A DNA stretch of 39,332 nucleotides from Mycobacterium intermedium (GCF_002086275.1 NZ_MVHT01000064.1:1-39332); one strand, 5' to 3'. Counted from the first letter of the stretch, positions 17,205-25,383 are shown. Notes: a model not told the origin generated them from the sequence alone. A program made the numbers and translations.

Positions 17205-17209
17205 TCAGG

Positions 17210-18529
17210 TCAGGCCTGCGCGAGCACACCGCGCAGGATCGATTCGATGGTGTCGAATTCGGCCTGAGTGCTGATCAGGGGCGGGGCGAGTTGAATGACG
17301 GCGTCGCCGCGGTCGTCGGTGCGGCAGTACAAGCCGGCTTCGAAGAGCGACTTGGACACGTGGCGCAGTAGCGAAGCGCGCTCGTCGTCGGTGAACTTCT
17401 CCTTGCTGGCTTGGTCCTTGACCAGCTCGATGCCGAAGAAGAAGCCTTCGCCACGCACGTCACCCACGATGGGCAGGTCGTAAAGCTTTTCCAGCGTGGC
17501 GCGCAGTGCGGGGGAGTTTTGCTTGACGTGCTCGTTGAGTCCCTCGCGTTCGAAGATGTCGAGGTTGGCCAGCGCGACGGCGGCCGAGACCGGGTGGCCG
17601 CCGAAGGTGTAGCCGTGCCGGAATGTCGTCTTGCCGTCGTTGAATGGCTCAAAGACCTTGTCGCTGGCGATCATTGCGCCCAAAGGGGAGTAGCCCGACG
17701 TCAGACCCTTGGCGCAGGTGATCATGTCGGGCACGTAGCCAAAGTCGTCACAGGCGAACATCGATCCGATCCGGCCGAAGGCGCAGATCACCTCGTCGGA
17801 GACGAGCAGTACGTCGTACTCGTCGCAGATTTCGCGCACCCGCTCGAAATATCCCGGGGGCGGCGGGTACGAGCCGCCCGCGTTTTGGACGGGTTCGAGG
17901 AAGACGGCGGCGACGGTGTCGGGTCCTTCGAACTCGATCGCCTCGGCGATGCGGTTCGCGGCCCACTGGCCGAACGCTTTGATGTCGGTGTGGAAAGGCT
18001 CCGGAGCTCGGTAGAAGTTGGTGTTGGGCACCCGGAAACCGCCCGGCGCCAGTGGCTCGAACGCTTCCTTGTACTTCGGTAGACCGGTGATGGACAGGGC
18101 GCCCTGGGTGGTTCCGTGGTAGGCGATGGCGCGCGAAATCACCTTGTACTTATTGGGTTTGCCGACGAGCTTGAAGTATTGCTTGGCCACTTTCCATGCG
18201 GTTTCGACAGCCTCGGTGCCGCCGTTGGTGAAGAACACGCGATTGAGATCGCCCGGCGCGTAGTGCGCCAAGCGCTCGGCGAGTTCGATTGCCGGCGGCG
18301 TCGCGTGGCCCCACAGCGGGAAGAACGCCAACTTCTCGGCCTGCCGGGCGGCGGCTTCGGCGAGTTCGGTGCGGCCGTGGCCGACCTGGACGACGAACAG
18401 GCCGGACAGTGCGTCGAGGTAGCTCTTGCCGCGGTCGTCGTAGATGGTGACGCCTTCGCCGCGGGTGATGACGGGAGGCGTGATGCCGTTGCCGTGCTGG
18501 GCGAAGTGGAGCCAAAGGTTGTTAGTCAT
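17210..18529 (-). CDS. Class III PLP aminotransferase (Rv3329-like)
   Basis: 439-residue omega-amino-acid type aminotransferase. The PLP lysine is K274 (MITCAKGLTSGYSPLGA), the PLP-binding Asp is D245 (LLVSDEVICAFGRIG), the phosphate-binding block is FFTNGGTEAVETAWK (100-113), and AYHGTTQGALSITG is also typical. It probably transfers an amino group from a terminal amine or omega-amino acid to pyruvate or 2-oxoglutarate. The substrate is not predictable. ATG 18529 (MTNNLWLHFAQHG) gives the normal N-terminus; a 50-codon open extension overlaps the sigJ promoter. It is convergent with the VIT-VWA gene (5-base gap) and divergent from sigJ. Confidence 0.93.
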   Translation of the reverse strand: MTNNLWLHFAQHGNGITPPVITRGEGVTIYDDRGKSYLDALSGLFVVQVGHGRTELAEAAARQAEKLAFFPLWGHATPPAIELAERLAHYAPGDLNRVFFTNGGTEAVETAWKVAKQYFKLVGKPNKYKVISRAIAYHGTTQGALSITGLPKYKEAFEPLAPGGFRVPNTNFYRAPEPFHTDIKAFGQWAANRIAEAIEFEGPDTVAAVFLEPVQNAGGSYPPPPGYFERVREICDEYDVLLVSDEVICAFGRIGSMFACDDFGYVPDMITCAKGLTSGYSPLGAMIASDKVFEPFNDGKTTFRHGYTFGGHPVSAAVALANLDIFEREGLNEHVKQNSPALRATLEKLYDLPIVGDVRGEGFFFGIELVKDQASKEKFTDDERASLLRHVSKSLFEAGLYCRTDDRGDAVIQLAPPLISTQAEFDTIESILRGVLAQA

Positions 18530-18630
18530 TGTGATCGCGATGCTATCCGCTCGGTTGGATGCGCAGGTCGAGCGCTGTGGCGCCGTCCCCGTGCTCGCGT
18601 CGCCGTGCCCGGCACTCGCTGTCGCCGCGC

Positions 18631-18636
18631 TAGGCT
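18631..18636 (+). promoter_or_regulatory. Candidate -10 of a leaderless sigJ transcript
   Basis: TAGGCT fits TANNNT and ends 7 bases before the sigJ ATG (18644), so initiation would fall on or next to the start codon. No Shine-Dalgarno sequence is visible before that ATG, which agrees with leaderless translation, a common mode in mycobacteria. Confidence 0.4.
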
Positions 18637-18643
18637 CGCGACT

Positions 18644-19543
18644 ATGACGGTGGTAGCCGAATTCGAGGAGCTGCGACCTCATCTGATGTCGGTCGCATAC
18701 CGGCTGACCGGCACCGTGGCCGACGCGGAGGACATCGTCCAGGAGGCTTGGCTGCGCTGGGACGGCCAGGACAGTCCGATCGACAATCTGCAGGCATGGC
18801 TCACCACCGTCGTCAGCCGACTCGGCCTGGATAAGTTGCGCTCAGCCGCGCACCGACGGGAGACCTATACCGGTAACTGGTTACCCGAACCCGTCGTCAC
18901 CGGTTTCGACACTGGCGATCCGCTTTCCGCTGTGGTGGCCAACGAGGATGCCCGGTTCGCGGCGATGGTGGTGCTGGAGCGACTAACCCCCGATCAGCGA
19001 GTGGCGTTCGTGCTGCACGACGGGTTCGCGGTGCCGTTCTCCGAGATCGCCGAGGTGTTGGACATCAGCGAAGCGTCCGCGCGACAGCTGGCGTCGCGCG
19101 CCCGCAAGGCTGTCGCATCCGCGCCCCCGCCCGAACCGGACCCCTCCCACAACGAGGTGGTGGGCAAGTTGATGGCGGCCATGGCCGCCGGGGACATCGA
19201 CACCGTGGTATCGCTGCTGCACCCGGACGTGACGTTCACCGGCGACTCGGACGGCAAGGTGGCGACCGCCGTCCAGGTCATCCGCGGCGTCGACAAGGTG
19301 GTCCGCTTCATGCTCGGCCTGGCCAACCGCTACGGCGACGCTTTCTACACCGCTAATCAGCTGGCTTTGGTCAACGGCGAACTGGGCTGCTACACGCCAG
19401 GATTGGCCGCGTCGGAAGGCAAGCGGGAGATGGCGCCACGAATCACCGCGATGACGGTGCGCGACGGAAAGGTGGTCGCGCTGTGGGACATTGCCAATCC
19501 CGACAAGTTCACGGGCTCACCGCTCAGGGCGGCGGGGGAGTAG
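18644..19543 (+). CDS. sigJ: ECF sigma factor SigJ (ECF41-like, with SnoaL-type C-terminal domain)
   Basis: 299 residues. Sigma region 2 is at about 7-70 (HLMSVAYRLTGTVADAEDIVQEAWLRW) and region 4 at about 105-158 (LERLTPDQRVAFVLHDGFAVPFSEIAEVLDISEASARQLASRARK). A C-terminal SnoaL/NTF2-like domain of about 125 residues replaces a separate anti-sigma factor. The linker motif WLPEP (79-83) and the DSDGKV motif (201-206, a form of the DGGGK(V) motif) are the marks of the ECF41 group, in which the C-terminal domain modulates activity. ATG 18644 is the start; open frame further upstream is antisense to the aminotransferase. It converges on a carboxymuconolactone-decarboxylase-like gene, the usual ECF41 partner. 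Confidence 0.94.
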   Translation: MTVVAEFEELRPHLMSVAYRLTGTVADAEDIVQEAWLRWDGQDSPIDNLQAWLTTVVSRLGLDKLRSAAHRRETYTGNWLPEPVVTGFDTGDPLSAVVANEDARFAAMVVLERLTPDQRVAFVLHDGFAVPFSEIAEVLDISEASARQLASRARKAVASAPPPEPDPSHNEVVGKLMAAMAAGDIDTVVSLLHPDVTFTGDSDGKVATAVQVIRGVDKVVRFMLGLANRYGDAFYTANQLALVNGELGCYTPGLAASEGKREMAPRITAMTVRDGKVVALWDIANPDKFTGSPLRAAGE

Positions 19544-19570
19544 TAGCGCGCTCGCCAAGGGGTCGCGCCG

Positions 19571-19628
19571 CGAGCGTGCTCATTTGTACGCGACACACCG
19601 GTGAAACGCGTACATTTGCGCGCGCTCG
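19571..19628. terminator. Long imperfect inverted repeat between convergent genes, probable bidirectional terminator
   Basis: Two 22-base arms (19571-19592 and 19607-19628) pair at 18 of 22 positions around a 14-base loop. The outer CGAGCG/CGCTCG and inner TGTACGCG/CGCGTACA blocks are perfect. It fills most of the 91-base gap between the stops of sigJ (+) and the CMD-like gene (-), where one hairpin could end both transcripts. No T-tract follows, as is common in mycobacteria. A dispersed palindromic repeat is the alternative. Confidence 0.6.
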
Positions 19629-19634
19629 GAGTGA

Positions 19635-20231
19635 CTAGCTTTCGGCGGAAACCTCGGTGGCCCAGGGAACCCGGCAGGCGTCGCCGGAATTGAAGCCCTG
19701 CTCGGTGATGCCCAGCGCCGCGTACATCCGGGCGCGCATGTTCTCTACGCCGATCTGGTAGCTCAGCTCGAGCACGCCGGCGTCGCCGAAGCGGGCCCGC
19801 AGATCGGCGACCTGCTCGTCGGTCACCGAATGCGGGTCGGTGGTCATGGCGTCGGCGTAGGCGATGGCGGCGCGCTCGTCGTCACTGAAGCGCGGTGACG
19901 TGGCGTAGTTGTCGATGTCCTTGAGCCGTTCCATGTCGAGGCCTTCCAGACGCTGCAGCATGGACCCGAAGTCCACGCACCAGGAGCAGCCGATGGTGCG
20001 GGCGGTCCAGAACACCGCCAGTTCACGCACGCTGACGGGAAGTGTCTGCGACGCTCGCTGCAGCAAGGTCTCGTGCACCGCATTCGCCATTAACAAGCGG
20101 GGATGATGCGCGACGACGGAGAATGGCTCTGGGACCTCGCCGAAGCGTCGTTTGGCGACGCGGTACATGAGCCGGGTCAGGAACCCGGCGCGGTCGGGGG
20201 ACAGGGGTTGGATGCGTGTTTTCTGTGTCAT
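19635..20231 (-). CDS. Carboxymuconolactone decarboxylase (AhpD-like) family protein
   Basis: 198-residue all-helical CMD/AhpD-fold protein. The redox-type C-x-x-C is C82-S-W-C85 (WTARTIGCSWCVDFGSML), followed by acidic and alanine-rich helices and NMRARMYAALG near the end. AhpD-like members with CxxC act as peroxidase partners or alkylhydroperoxide reductants, while true gamma-carboxymuconolactone decarboxylases lack this pair. I used ATG 20231 (MTQKTRIQPLSPD); 15 more codons are open upstream. It is convergent with sigJ. Proteins of this family are the conserved neighbours and likely targets of ECF41 sigma factors, so control by SigJ is plausible, though no SigJ promoter motif was identified. 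Confidence 0.88.
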   Translation of the reverse strand: MTQKTRIQPLSPDRAGFLTRLMYRVAKRRFGEVPEPFSVVAHHPRLLMANAVHETLLQRASQTLPVSVRELAVFWTARTIGCSWCVDFGSMLQRLEGLDMERLKDIDNYATSPRFSDDERAAIAYADAMTTDPHSVTDEQVADLRARFGDAGVLELSYQIGVENMRARMYAALGITEQGFNSGDACRVPWATEVSAES

Positions 20232-20332
20232 GCCCATCTGACGAGACAGCCCGCCGATCTGTGACATGCGGTCCAAGAATTTTCCAAGAATCCATCAAGA
20301 ATCCGACAAGTAGCACGTCAGAGGCTCTGAGA

Positions 20333-20791
20333 GTGACCTACCAAACGTCTTCCTACTGGACTTTCACCGAGCTTCCGCGGCCGCAGGACATCGAGGACTT
20401 GGCACACGCTGAGGTGCTGGTCGCCGATTCACGGTTGGACCAGAGCTTGATCCGCGCCGCCGTCGACGAGGTTTTCGAAGCCAACCCCACCCTGGGGTCG
20501 GTGTTCGAACCGTGGTGTGACCGCTGGATGGCGCGTCCGGGGGGTTCGTGGGCCTGGGCGGTGGAGCCGCCGGGCGCGACGGTCGCCGAGGTCATCGCAC
20601 GTCAGCGCTCAGCCTTCGACATGCGCCTCGGCAGATTGTTCGGGGTGTCGCTGTTGCCCGGAACTCCCGACCGGCTGGTGCTCACCGCCAGTCACCTGTG
20701 CGTGGACGACGAGTCGTGGCAGGCCGTGGTCGAGGAGGTCGTGACGGCCTATGACGCGGGCCAGCTGGAACCCGAAGCCGACCGGACTTAG
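20333..20791 (+). CDS. Orphan N-terminal half of an NRPS-type condensation domain
   Basis: 152 residues starting at GTG 20333. The pattern fits the first lobe of the condensation/acyltransferase fold: LDQSLIRAAVDEVFEANPTLGSVFEP resembles the helix where donor-binding residues are listed, and RLVLTASHLCVDDESWQAVVEEVVTAYDAG aligns with the HHxxxDG active-site region (usually HHxxxDGxSWxxLxxEL). Here the first His is Ser and the Gly is Asp or Glu: SHLCVDDESW. A full domain is about 450 residues; the second lobe is absent and no NRPS gene is nearby. It is either a remnant or a repurposed lobe. The stop overlaps the convergent SCO6745-like gene by 4 bases. Confidence 0.6.
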   Translation: MTYQTSSYWTFTELPRPQDIEDLAHAEVLVADSRLDQSLIRAAVDEVFEANPTLGSVFEPWCDRWMARPGGSWAWAVEPPGATVAEVIARQRSAFDMRLGRLFGVSLLPGTPDRLVLTASHLCVDDESWQAVVEEVVTAYDAGQLEPEADRT

Positions 20792-21669
20792 AAGTCGCGC
20801 CGAATGCTCATTGGTGTGACGTCGGGTATGTCGGCCCCAGCCTGCCGGGCGATCGGCGTCAGCGCCTGAAACAACGTTTCGAGTTCGGCGTCGTCGAGAC
20901 CGTCGAACACATGCAGCGCGAGCGTGTCGGTGACCGTCTCGATCTGGTCCTTGAATTGGCGTCCCGCCGACGTCAGCGAGCCATCGTCAGCCAGGAGGCC
21001 ACGCGCGGCCAGGCTCTGCTCGCACGCACTCCATTCGGCGTCGTCGTAGTGACGGGACCGCATCAAGTATTCCTTCGGCACCCCCGCGGCTGCGCTGTGC
21101 AGCACGTTGGATTCCCGCCCGGAGACGCCCGCGGCGGTCAGCACCGCCACGTGGCCGTCACCGCGGTGCTCGCGCAGCAGCGTGGTCGCGTGCCACAGCG
21201 CTGCCACCGGGTCGTCCGGCCACGGCAGGGCGCGGTTCGCCGCGAACAGCGCCCGACCGTCGACCGCCGCACCCTCTACCGCACGGGCGGCCAATTGTGC
21301 TGCGGTGCGGACGTTTTCGTCATCAGTGACACCCAAGCGCCGCAGTGCCGCGACCGCAGAATGTTCGCGGGCCCGCAAGGCTTGCTGTGGGCCGGCGATC
21401 TCCCACGCCGCCGGAATCGCCTTGGCCACCCGCGCCGGGGCGAAGTTGTAGAAGACGGCCGTCACGACCTCGGGCGGGACCTGGCCCAAGGGTGCGGACC
21501 GTGCTGCGAAGTAGCCCATGAAGAAGCCGCGATAGCCGAGGTCGTCGAAAGCCTCACGCGCTTCGGGCGCAAAGTACGTGACGGCATGGATGGGCTCGAA
21601 GCGGTCATAGAACTGCCGAGCCAGTTCAGGTGTCCGTTGCACTTCTGCAGCTAAGCACTTTTCACTCAT
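20788..21669 (-). CDS. SCO6745-family (HTH_67-like) protein
   Basis: 293-residue helical protein typical of the actinobacterial SCO6745 family: an N-terminal ARQFYDRFEPIHAVTYFAPEAREAFDDLGYRGFFMGYFAARSAPLG block, then FYNFAPARVAKAIPAAWEIAGP, ALRRLG, and a C-terminal wHTH-like stretch (EWSACEQSLAARGLLADDGSLTSAGRQFKDQIE). The family is uncharacterised; the end resembles a winged helix, so a regulatory role is possible. I chose ATG 21669 (MSEKCLAAEV). The 41 open codons upstream are Pro/Ala-rich and cover the hairpin after sdhB, so they are probably not translated. It lies downstream of sdhB, same strand. Confidence 0.75.
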   Translation of the reverse strand: MSEKCLAAEVQRTPELARQFYDRFEPIHAVTYFAPEAREAFDDLGYRGFFMGYFAARSAPLGQVPPEVVTAVFYNFAPARVAKAIPAAWEIAGPQQALRAREHSAVAALRRLGVTDDENVRTAAQLAARAVEGAAVDGRALFAANRALPWPDDPVAALWHATTLLREHRGDGHVAVLTAAGVSGRESNVLHSAAAGVPKEYLMRSRHYDDAEWSACEQSLAARGLLADDGSLTSAGRQFKDQIETVTDTLALHVFDGLDDAELETLFQALTPIARQAGADIPDVTPMSIRRDF

Positions 21670-21778
21670 CGCCCTGATGGTGGGGGTGGACACGGTCTGC
21701 TGCCCGGCGGGGGACACCGAGGCGGGGGTGTTCCCGCTGGCGGGTGGTGCTGCGGCCGGCCCAGCTGTGGCAGGCGGA

Positions 21779-21820
21779 CGCAAAATCCCCATTTCCTTGC
21801 AGGGAACAGCGGATTTTGCG
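21779..21820 (-). terminator. Perfect AT-rich hairpin downstream of sdhB
   Basis: CGCAAAATCC (21779-21788) and GGATTTTGCG (21811-21820) are perfect 10-base inverted arms. Inside the 22-base loop a smaller TTCC/GGAA pair nests. It begins 30 bases after the sdhB stop on the minus strand. Its low GC content stands out from the surroundings. Most simply it is the transcription terminator of sdhCDAB; the lack of a T-run leaves a dispersed repeat or regulatory palindrome open. Confidence 0.6.
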
Positions 21821-21850
21821 GCTGCCGGCGGGATTGAGCCGCGCTGCCGA

Positions 21851-22657
21851 CTAACGGGAGAACATCAGGGCGCGCTTGACCTCTTGGATCGCCTTGGTGA
21901 CCTCGATGCCGCGCGGGCAGGCCTCGGTGCAGTTGAACGTGGTCCGGCAGCGCCACACGCCGTCGACTTCGTTGAGGATGTCGAGCCGCTCGCCGGCAGC
22001 CTCGTCGCGGCTGTCGAAGATGAACCGGTGCGCGTTGACGATCGCCGCCGGGCCGAAGTAGCTGCCCTCGTTCCAGAACACCGGGCAGCTGGTGGTGCAG
22101 CATGCGCACAGGATGCACTTCGTGGTGTCGTCGTAGCGGGCGCGGTCGGTAGGACTCTGGATCCGTTCCCGGGTGGGCGGGTTGCCGCTGGTAATTAGAT
22201 ACGGCTTGATGGCGCGGTAGGCGTCGAAGAACGGCTCCATGTCGACCACCAGGTCCTTCTCGACCGGCAGCCCGCGAATCGGCTCGACCGTGACGGTCAA
22301 CTGCTTGCCGGGCTTCTTGGGCAGCAGGTCCCGCATCAGCACCTTGCAGGCCAGTCGGTTGACGCCGTTGATGCGCATGGCGTCCGAGCCGCACACGCCG
22401 TGTGCGCAGGAGCGGCGGAAGGTCAACGTCCCGTCCAGGTAACCCTTGATGTAGAGCAGCAGGTTGAGTAGCCGGTCGGTGGGCAGGCACGGCACCCGGA
22501 AGCTCTGCCAGCCGCCGGTGGCGGCGAACCGCTCGGGGTCGTCGGGGTTGTACCGGGCGATCTTGAGCGTCACCATCACCGCGCCGTCCGGAACCGGAGG
22601 CAGCGGCGGCTGCAGTGTCTGGACCTCGACAGTGTCGCCAGCGGACTCAGCGCTCAT
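21851..22657 (-). CDS. sdhB: Succinate dehydrogenase iron-sulfur subunit
   Basis: 268 residues. It carries electrons from the flavoprotein to the quinone. The [2Fe-2S] ligands are C84, C89, D92 and C104 (SCAHGVCGSD...RLAC), with the Asp in the third place as in E. coli SdhB. The [4Fe-4S]/[3Fe-4S] cysteines are in KCILCACCTTSCPV (181-191) and CRTTFNCTEACPRGI. ATG 22657 shares one base with the sdhA stop (TGATG), giving tight coupling. Last gene of sdhCDAB; a strong hairpin follows the stop. Confidence 0.97.
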   Translation of the reverse strand: MSAESAGDTVEVQTLQPPLPPVPDGAVMVTLKIARYNPDDPERFAATGGWQSFRVPCLPTDRLLNLLLYIKGYLDGTLTFRRSCAHGVCGSDAMRINGVNRLACKVLMRDLLPKKPGKQLTVTVEPIRGLPVEKDLVVDMEPFFDAYRAIKPYLITSGNPPTRERIQSPTDRARYDDTTKCILCACCTTSCPVFWNEGSYFGPAAIVNAHRFIFDSRDEAAGERLDILNEVDGVWRCRTTFNCTEACPRGIEVTKAIQEVKRALMFSR

Positions 22658-24411
22658 CAGTACTTCCGTTCCTTCGGCTCGTAGCGGGTCTGCACGACGG
22701 GTTTGAAGTCCAGCCTGATGTCGCTGAGCAGGTCGGTGCCCTCCTTGTACGCCATGGTGTGCCGCATGTAGTTGACGTCGTCGCGGTTGGGATAGTCCTC
22801 GCGGGCATGCCCGCCGCGGGATTCCTTGCGGTTCAAGGCGCCGACCACCGTGACCTCGGCCAGCTCCAGCAGGAAGCCCAGCTCGATGGCCTCCAGCAGG
22901 TCGCTGTTGAAGCGTTTTCCCTTGTCTTGCACTGTGATTCGCGAATAACGCTCTTTCAACGCGTGAATGTCGTTGAGCGCCTGCTTCAAGGTCTCCTCGG
23001 TGCGGAACACGGCGGCGTTGTTGTCCATCGACTGCTGCAGCGCGCTCCGGATATCGGCCACGCGCTCGTTGCCGTGCTCGGACAAGATGTCGCCGACCCA
23101 GCCGACCACCATTTTCTCCGGATTCGGAGGCATGTCGGTGAAGTCGTTGTTCTGGGCGTAAGCGGACGCCGCGAGGCCGGCCCGCCGGCCGAACACATTG
23201 ATGTCGAGCAGCGAGTTGGTGCCCAGTCGGTTCGCGCCGTGCACGGACACGCAGGCACATTCACCGGCCGCGTACAGGCCGGGGACGGTGTTGGTGTTGT
23301 CGCGCAGCACCTGACCGCCGACGGTGGTGGGGATGCCGCCCATCAAGTAGTGGCACGTCGGGTACACCGGGACCAACTCGGTGACCGGGTCCACCCCGAG
23401 GTAGGTGCGGGCGAATTCGGTGATGTCGGGCAGCTTGGACTCCAGCACGTCCTCGCCGAGGTGCCGGACGTCGATGTGGACGTAATCCTTGTGCGGACCG
23501 CAACCGCGTCCCTCCAGGACCTCCAACACCATTGAGCGGGCGACGATGTCGCGGGGTGCCAGGTCGACGATCGTCGGGGCGTAGCGTTCCATGAACCGCT
23601 CGCCGTCGGCATTGAGCAGCCGGCCGCCCTCGCCGCGGACCGCCTCGGAGATCAAGATGCCCAGGCCGGCCAGACCGGTCGGATGGAACTGGTGAAACTC
23701 CATGTCCTCCAAGGGAAGTCCCTTGCGGAACACGATGCCGATGCCGTCGCCGGTGAGCGTGTGCGCGTTGGACGTGGTCTTGTACATCCGCCCCGAGCCG
23801 CCCGTCGCCAACACCACGGCCTTGGCATGGAACACATGGATATCCCCGGTGGCCAGTTCGTAAGCGACCACCCCGGTGGCCACCGGGCCGGTCGGGGTCT
23901 GGGTGAGTACCAGGTCGAGCGCGTAGAACTCGTTGAAGAACTGCACATCGTGTTTGACGCAGTTCTGATACAGCGTCTGCAGGATCATGTGGCCGGTCCG
24001 GTCGGCCGCATAGCAGGCGCGGCGCACCGGGGCCTTGCCGTGCTCGCGGGTGTGCCCGCCGAACCGGCGCTGGTCGATGCGGCCCTCGGGGGTGCGGTTG
24101 AACGGCATCCCCATCTTTTCCAGGTCGAGCACCGCGTCGATGGCTTCCTTGCACATGATCTCGACGGCGTCCTGGTCAGCCAGATAGTCGCCACCCTTGA
24201 CGGTGTCGAACGTGTGCCACTCCCAGTTGTCGTCTTCGACGTTGGCCAGCGCGGCGCACATGCCGCCTTGCGCGGCCCCGGTGTGGCTTCGGGTGGGATA
24301 GAGCTTGGTCAGCACCGCCGTGCGAACACGCGGGCCCGCCTCCACGGCGGCACGCATTCCGGCGCCCCCGGCGCCGACGATCACAACGTCGTATCGGTGT
24401 TGCTGAATCAC
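22657..24411 (-). CDS. sdhA: Succinate dehydrogenase flavoprotein subunit
   Basis: 584 residues oxidising succinate to fumarate. The FAD-binding GAGGAG is at 13-18. The covalent FAD histidine is H43 (YPTRSHTGAAQGG), and the active-site blocks FHQFHPTGLAG, RGEGGRLLN, PTCHYLMGGI and GECACVSVHGANRLG are complete. The start is uncertain. GTG 24411 (VIQQHRYDVVIVG) matches the position where the family normally begins, but a GTG 9 bases upstream is also possible and no clear ribosome-binding site is seen. It lies 59 bases after sdhD, the loosest junction in the operon. Confidence 0.96.
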   Translation of the reverse strand: MIQQHRYDVVIVGAGGAGMRAAVEAGPRVRTAVLTKLYPTRSHTGAAQGGMCAALANVEDDNWEWHTFDTVKGGDYLADQDAVEIMCKEAIDAVLDLEKMGMPFNRTPEGRIDQRRFGGHTREHGKAPVRRACYAADRTGHMILQTLYQNCVKHDVQFFNEFYALDLVLTQTPTGPVATGVVAYELATGDIHVFHAKAVVLATGGSGRMYKTTSNAHTLTGDGIGIVFRKGLPLEDMEFHQFHPTGLAGLGILISEAVRGEGGRLLNADGERFMERYAPTIVDLAPRDIVARSMVLEVLEGRGCGPHKDYVHIDVRHLGEDVLESKLPDITEFARTYLGVDPVTELVPVYPTCHYLMGGIPTTVGGQVLRDNTNTVPGLYAAGECACVSVHGANRLGTNSLLDINVFGRRAGLAASAYAQNNDFTDMPPNPEKMVVGWVGDILSEHGNERVADIRSALQQSMDNNAAVFRTEETLKQALNDIHALKERYSRITVQDKGKRFNSDLLEAIELGFLLELAEVTVVGALNRKESRGGHAREDYPNRDDVNYMRHTMAYKEGTDLLSDIRLDFKPVVQTRYEPKERKY

Positions 24412-24470
24412 CGCCGCCACCGACAATGCGCGTTGCGATGAGAAACAGGTGGCGCAAACATGACAGCCTT

Positions 24471-24947
24471 TCAGGAAATGTTCGGGTTGAACGTCATCAG
24501 TACGTAGGTGCCGAGCACCAAGGTGAACCCCATCGACAACAGCAGCAGGCTGTTCAGCCAGAAACGTGTGCTGTTCTTGCGGCTGTAGTCGTCGATGATG
24601 GTGCGCAGACCGTTGCCACCGTGGAATTGCGCCAACCACAGCAGCGCCAGATCCCAGAATTGCCAGAACGGCGACGCCCAGCGCGACGCGACGTAGTTGA
24701 AGTCAATGCGATAGACACCGTTTTCCCACATCAACATCACGAACAAGTGCCCCAGCGCAAGGAACACCAGCGCGACGCCGGAAAACCGCATGAACAGCCA
24801 GGCGAATTTCTCGAAGTTGGGTATGCCGCCGCGGCGCCGCGGCGAGCGCGGGTTGTCCAGGCTTGCCGGACGGTCGTGGAAGCGTTGCCGAACCGGCGCG
24901 ATCTGGCTCCGCGTGTTTCGGGAGCCGAGCTGGTCTGTTGTGCTCAT
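24471..24947 (-). CDS. sdhD: Succinate dehydrogenase membrane anchor SdhD
   Basis: 158-residue membrane anchor with three hydrophobic segments (FEKFAWLFMRFSGVALVFLALGHLFVMLMW; FWQFWDLALLWLAQFHGGNGLRTIIDDY; WLNSLLLLSMGFTLVLGTYVLMTF). The conserved His in LGHLF and the HGGNGLRTIIDDY motif after the second segment are family features for quinone and haem binding. The N-terminal 50 residues are basic and cytosolic. ATG 24947 overlaps the sdhC stop by 4 bases. Confidence 0.94.
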   Translation of the reverse strand: MSTTDQLGSRNTRSQIAPVRQRFHDRPASLDNPRSPRRRGGIPNFEKFAWLFMRFSGVALVFLALGHLFVMLMWENGVYRIDFNYVASRWASPFWQFWDLALLWLAQFHGGNGLRTIIDDYSRKNSTRFWLNSLLLLSMGFTLVLGTYVLMTFNPNIS

Positions 24948-25372
24948 CGGAAGTGCTCCCACATGTGGATGCCCTGCACGACCCCGGCCATGACCAGCAG
25001 CAGCAGGAATACGACGGCGACGATCCATAGCATCAGCCGCTGGTACCGCGGTCCCTCCGACCAGAAGTCGATGAGGATGATGCGAATTCCGTTCAGTCCG
25101 TGAAACAGAACGGCGGCCACGAGGCCGTATTCCATGAGCCCGACGACGGGGGTTTTGTAGGTCGCGAGAACCTCGTTGTAGATCTGCGGGCTGACGCGCA
25201 GCATCGCGGCGTCAAGTACGTGGACGAACAGGAAAAAGAAAATCGTCGCTCCGCTGATGCGATGCAGCACCCACGACCACATTCCGGGATCTCCCCGATA
25301 CAAAGTCCGGGGTGGTCGCCGCTTGCGCGATGATCCCGGCGCTTTGAGGGCCGGATCCGCGGTTGCCGTCAT
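24944..25372 (-). CDS. sdhC: Succinate dehydrogenase cytochrome b556 subunit SdhC
   Basis: 142 residues with three membrane segments. LHRISGATIFFFLFVHVLDAAML is the SdhC signature with the haem-ligand region (HRISG and the later HVLDA), and HGLNGIRIILIDFW lies after the second segment. The N-terminal 30 residues are a basic tail (KAPGSSRKRRPPRTLYRGDPG). First gene of sdhCDAB; divergent from cdd with 168 bases between starts. Confidence 0.95.
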   Translation of the reverse strand: MTATADPALKAPGSSRKRRPPRTLYRGDPGMWSWVLHRISGATIFFFLFVHVLDAAMLRVSPQIYNEVLATYKTPVVGLMEYGLVAAVLFHGLNGIRIILIDFWSEGPRYQRLMLWIVAVVFLLLLVMAGVVQGIHMWEHFR

Positions 25373-25383
25373 GTCTTTACCGC

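Noticed and set aside
18116..18643. Upstream extension of sigJ
   Set aside because: Antisense to the class III aminotransferase; sigma region 2 starts right after ATG 18644.
21670..21792. 41-codon extension of the SCO6745-like gene
   Set aside because: Pro/Ala-rich without similarity, and it contains the hairpin that follows sdhB.
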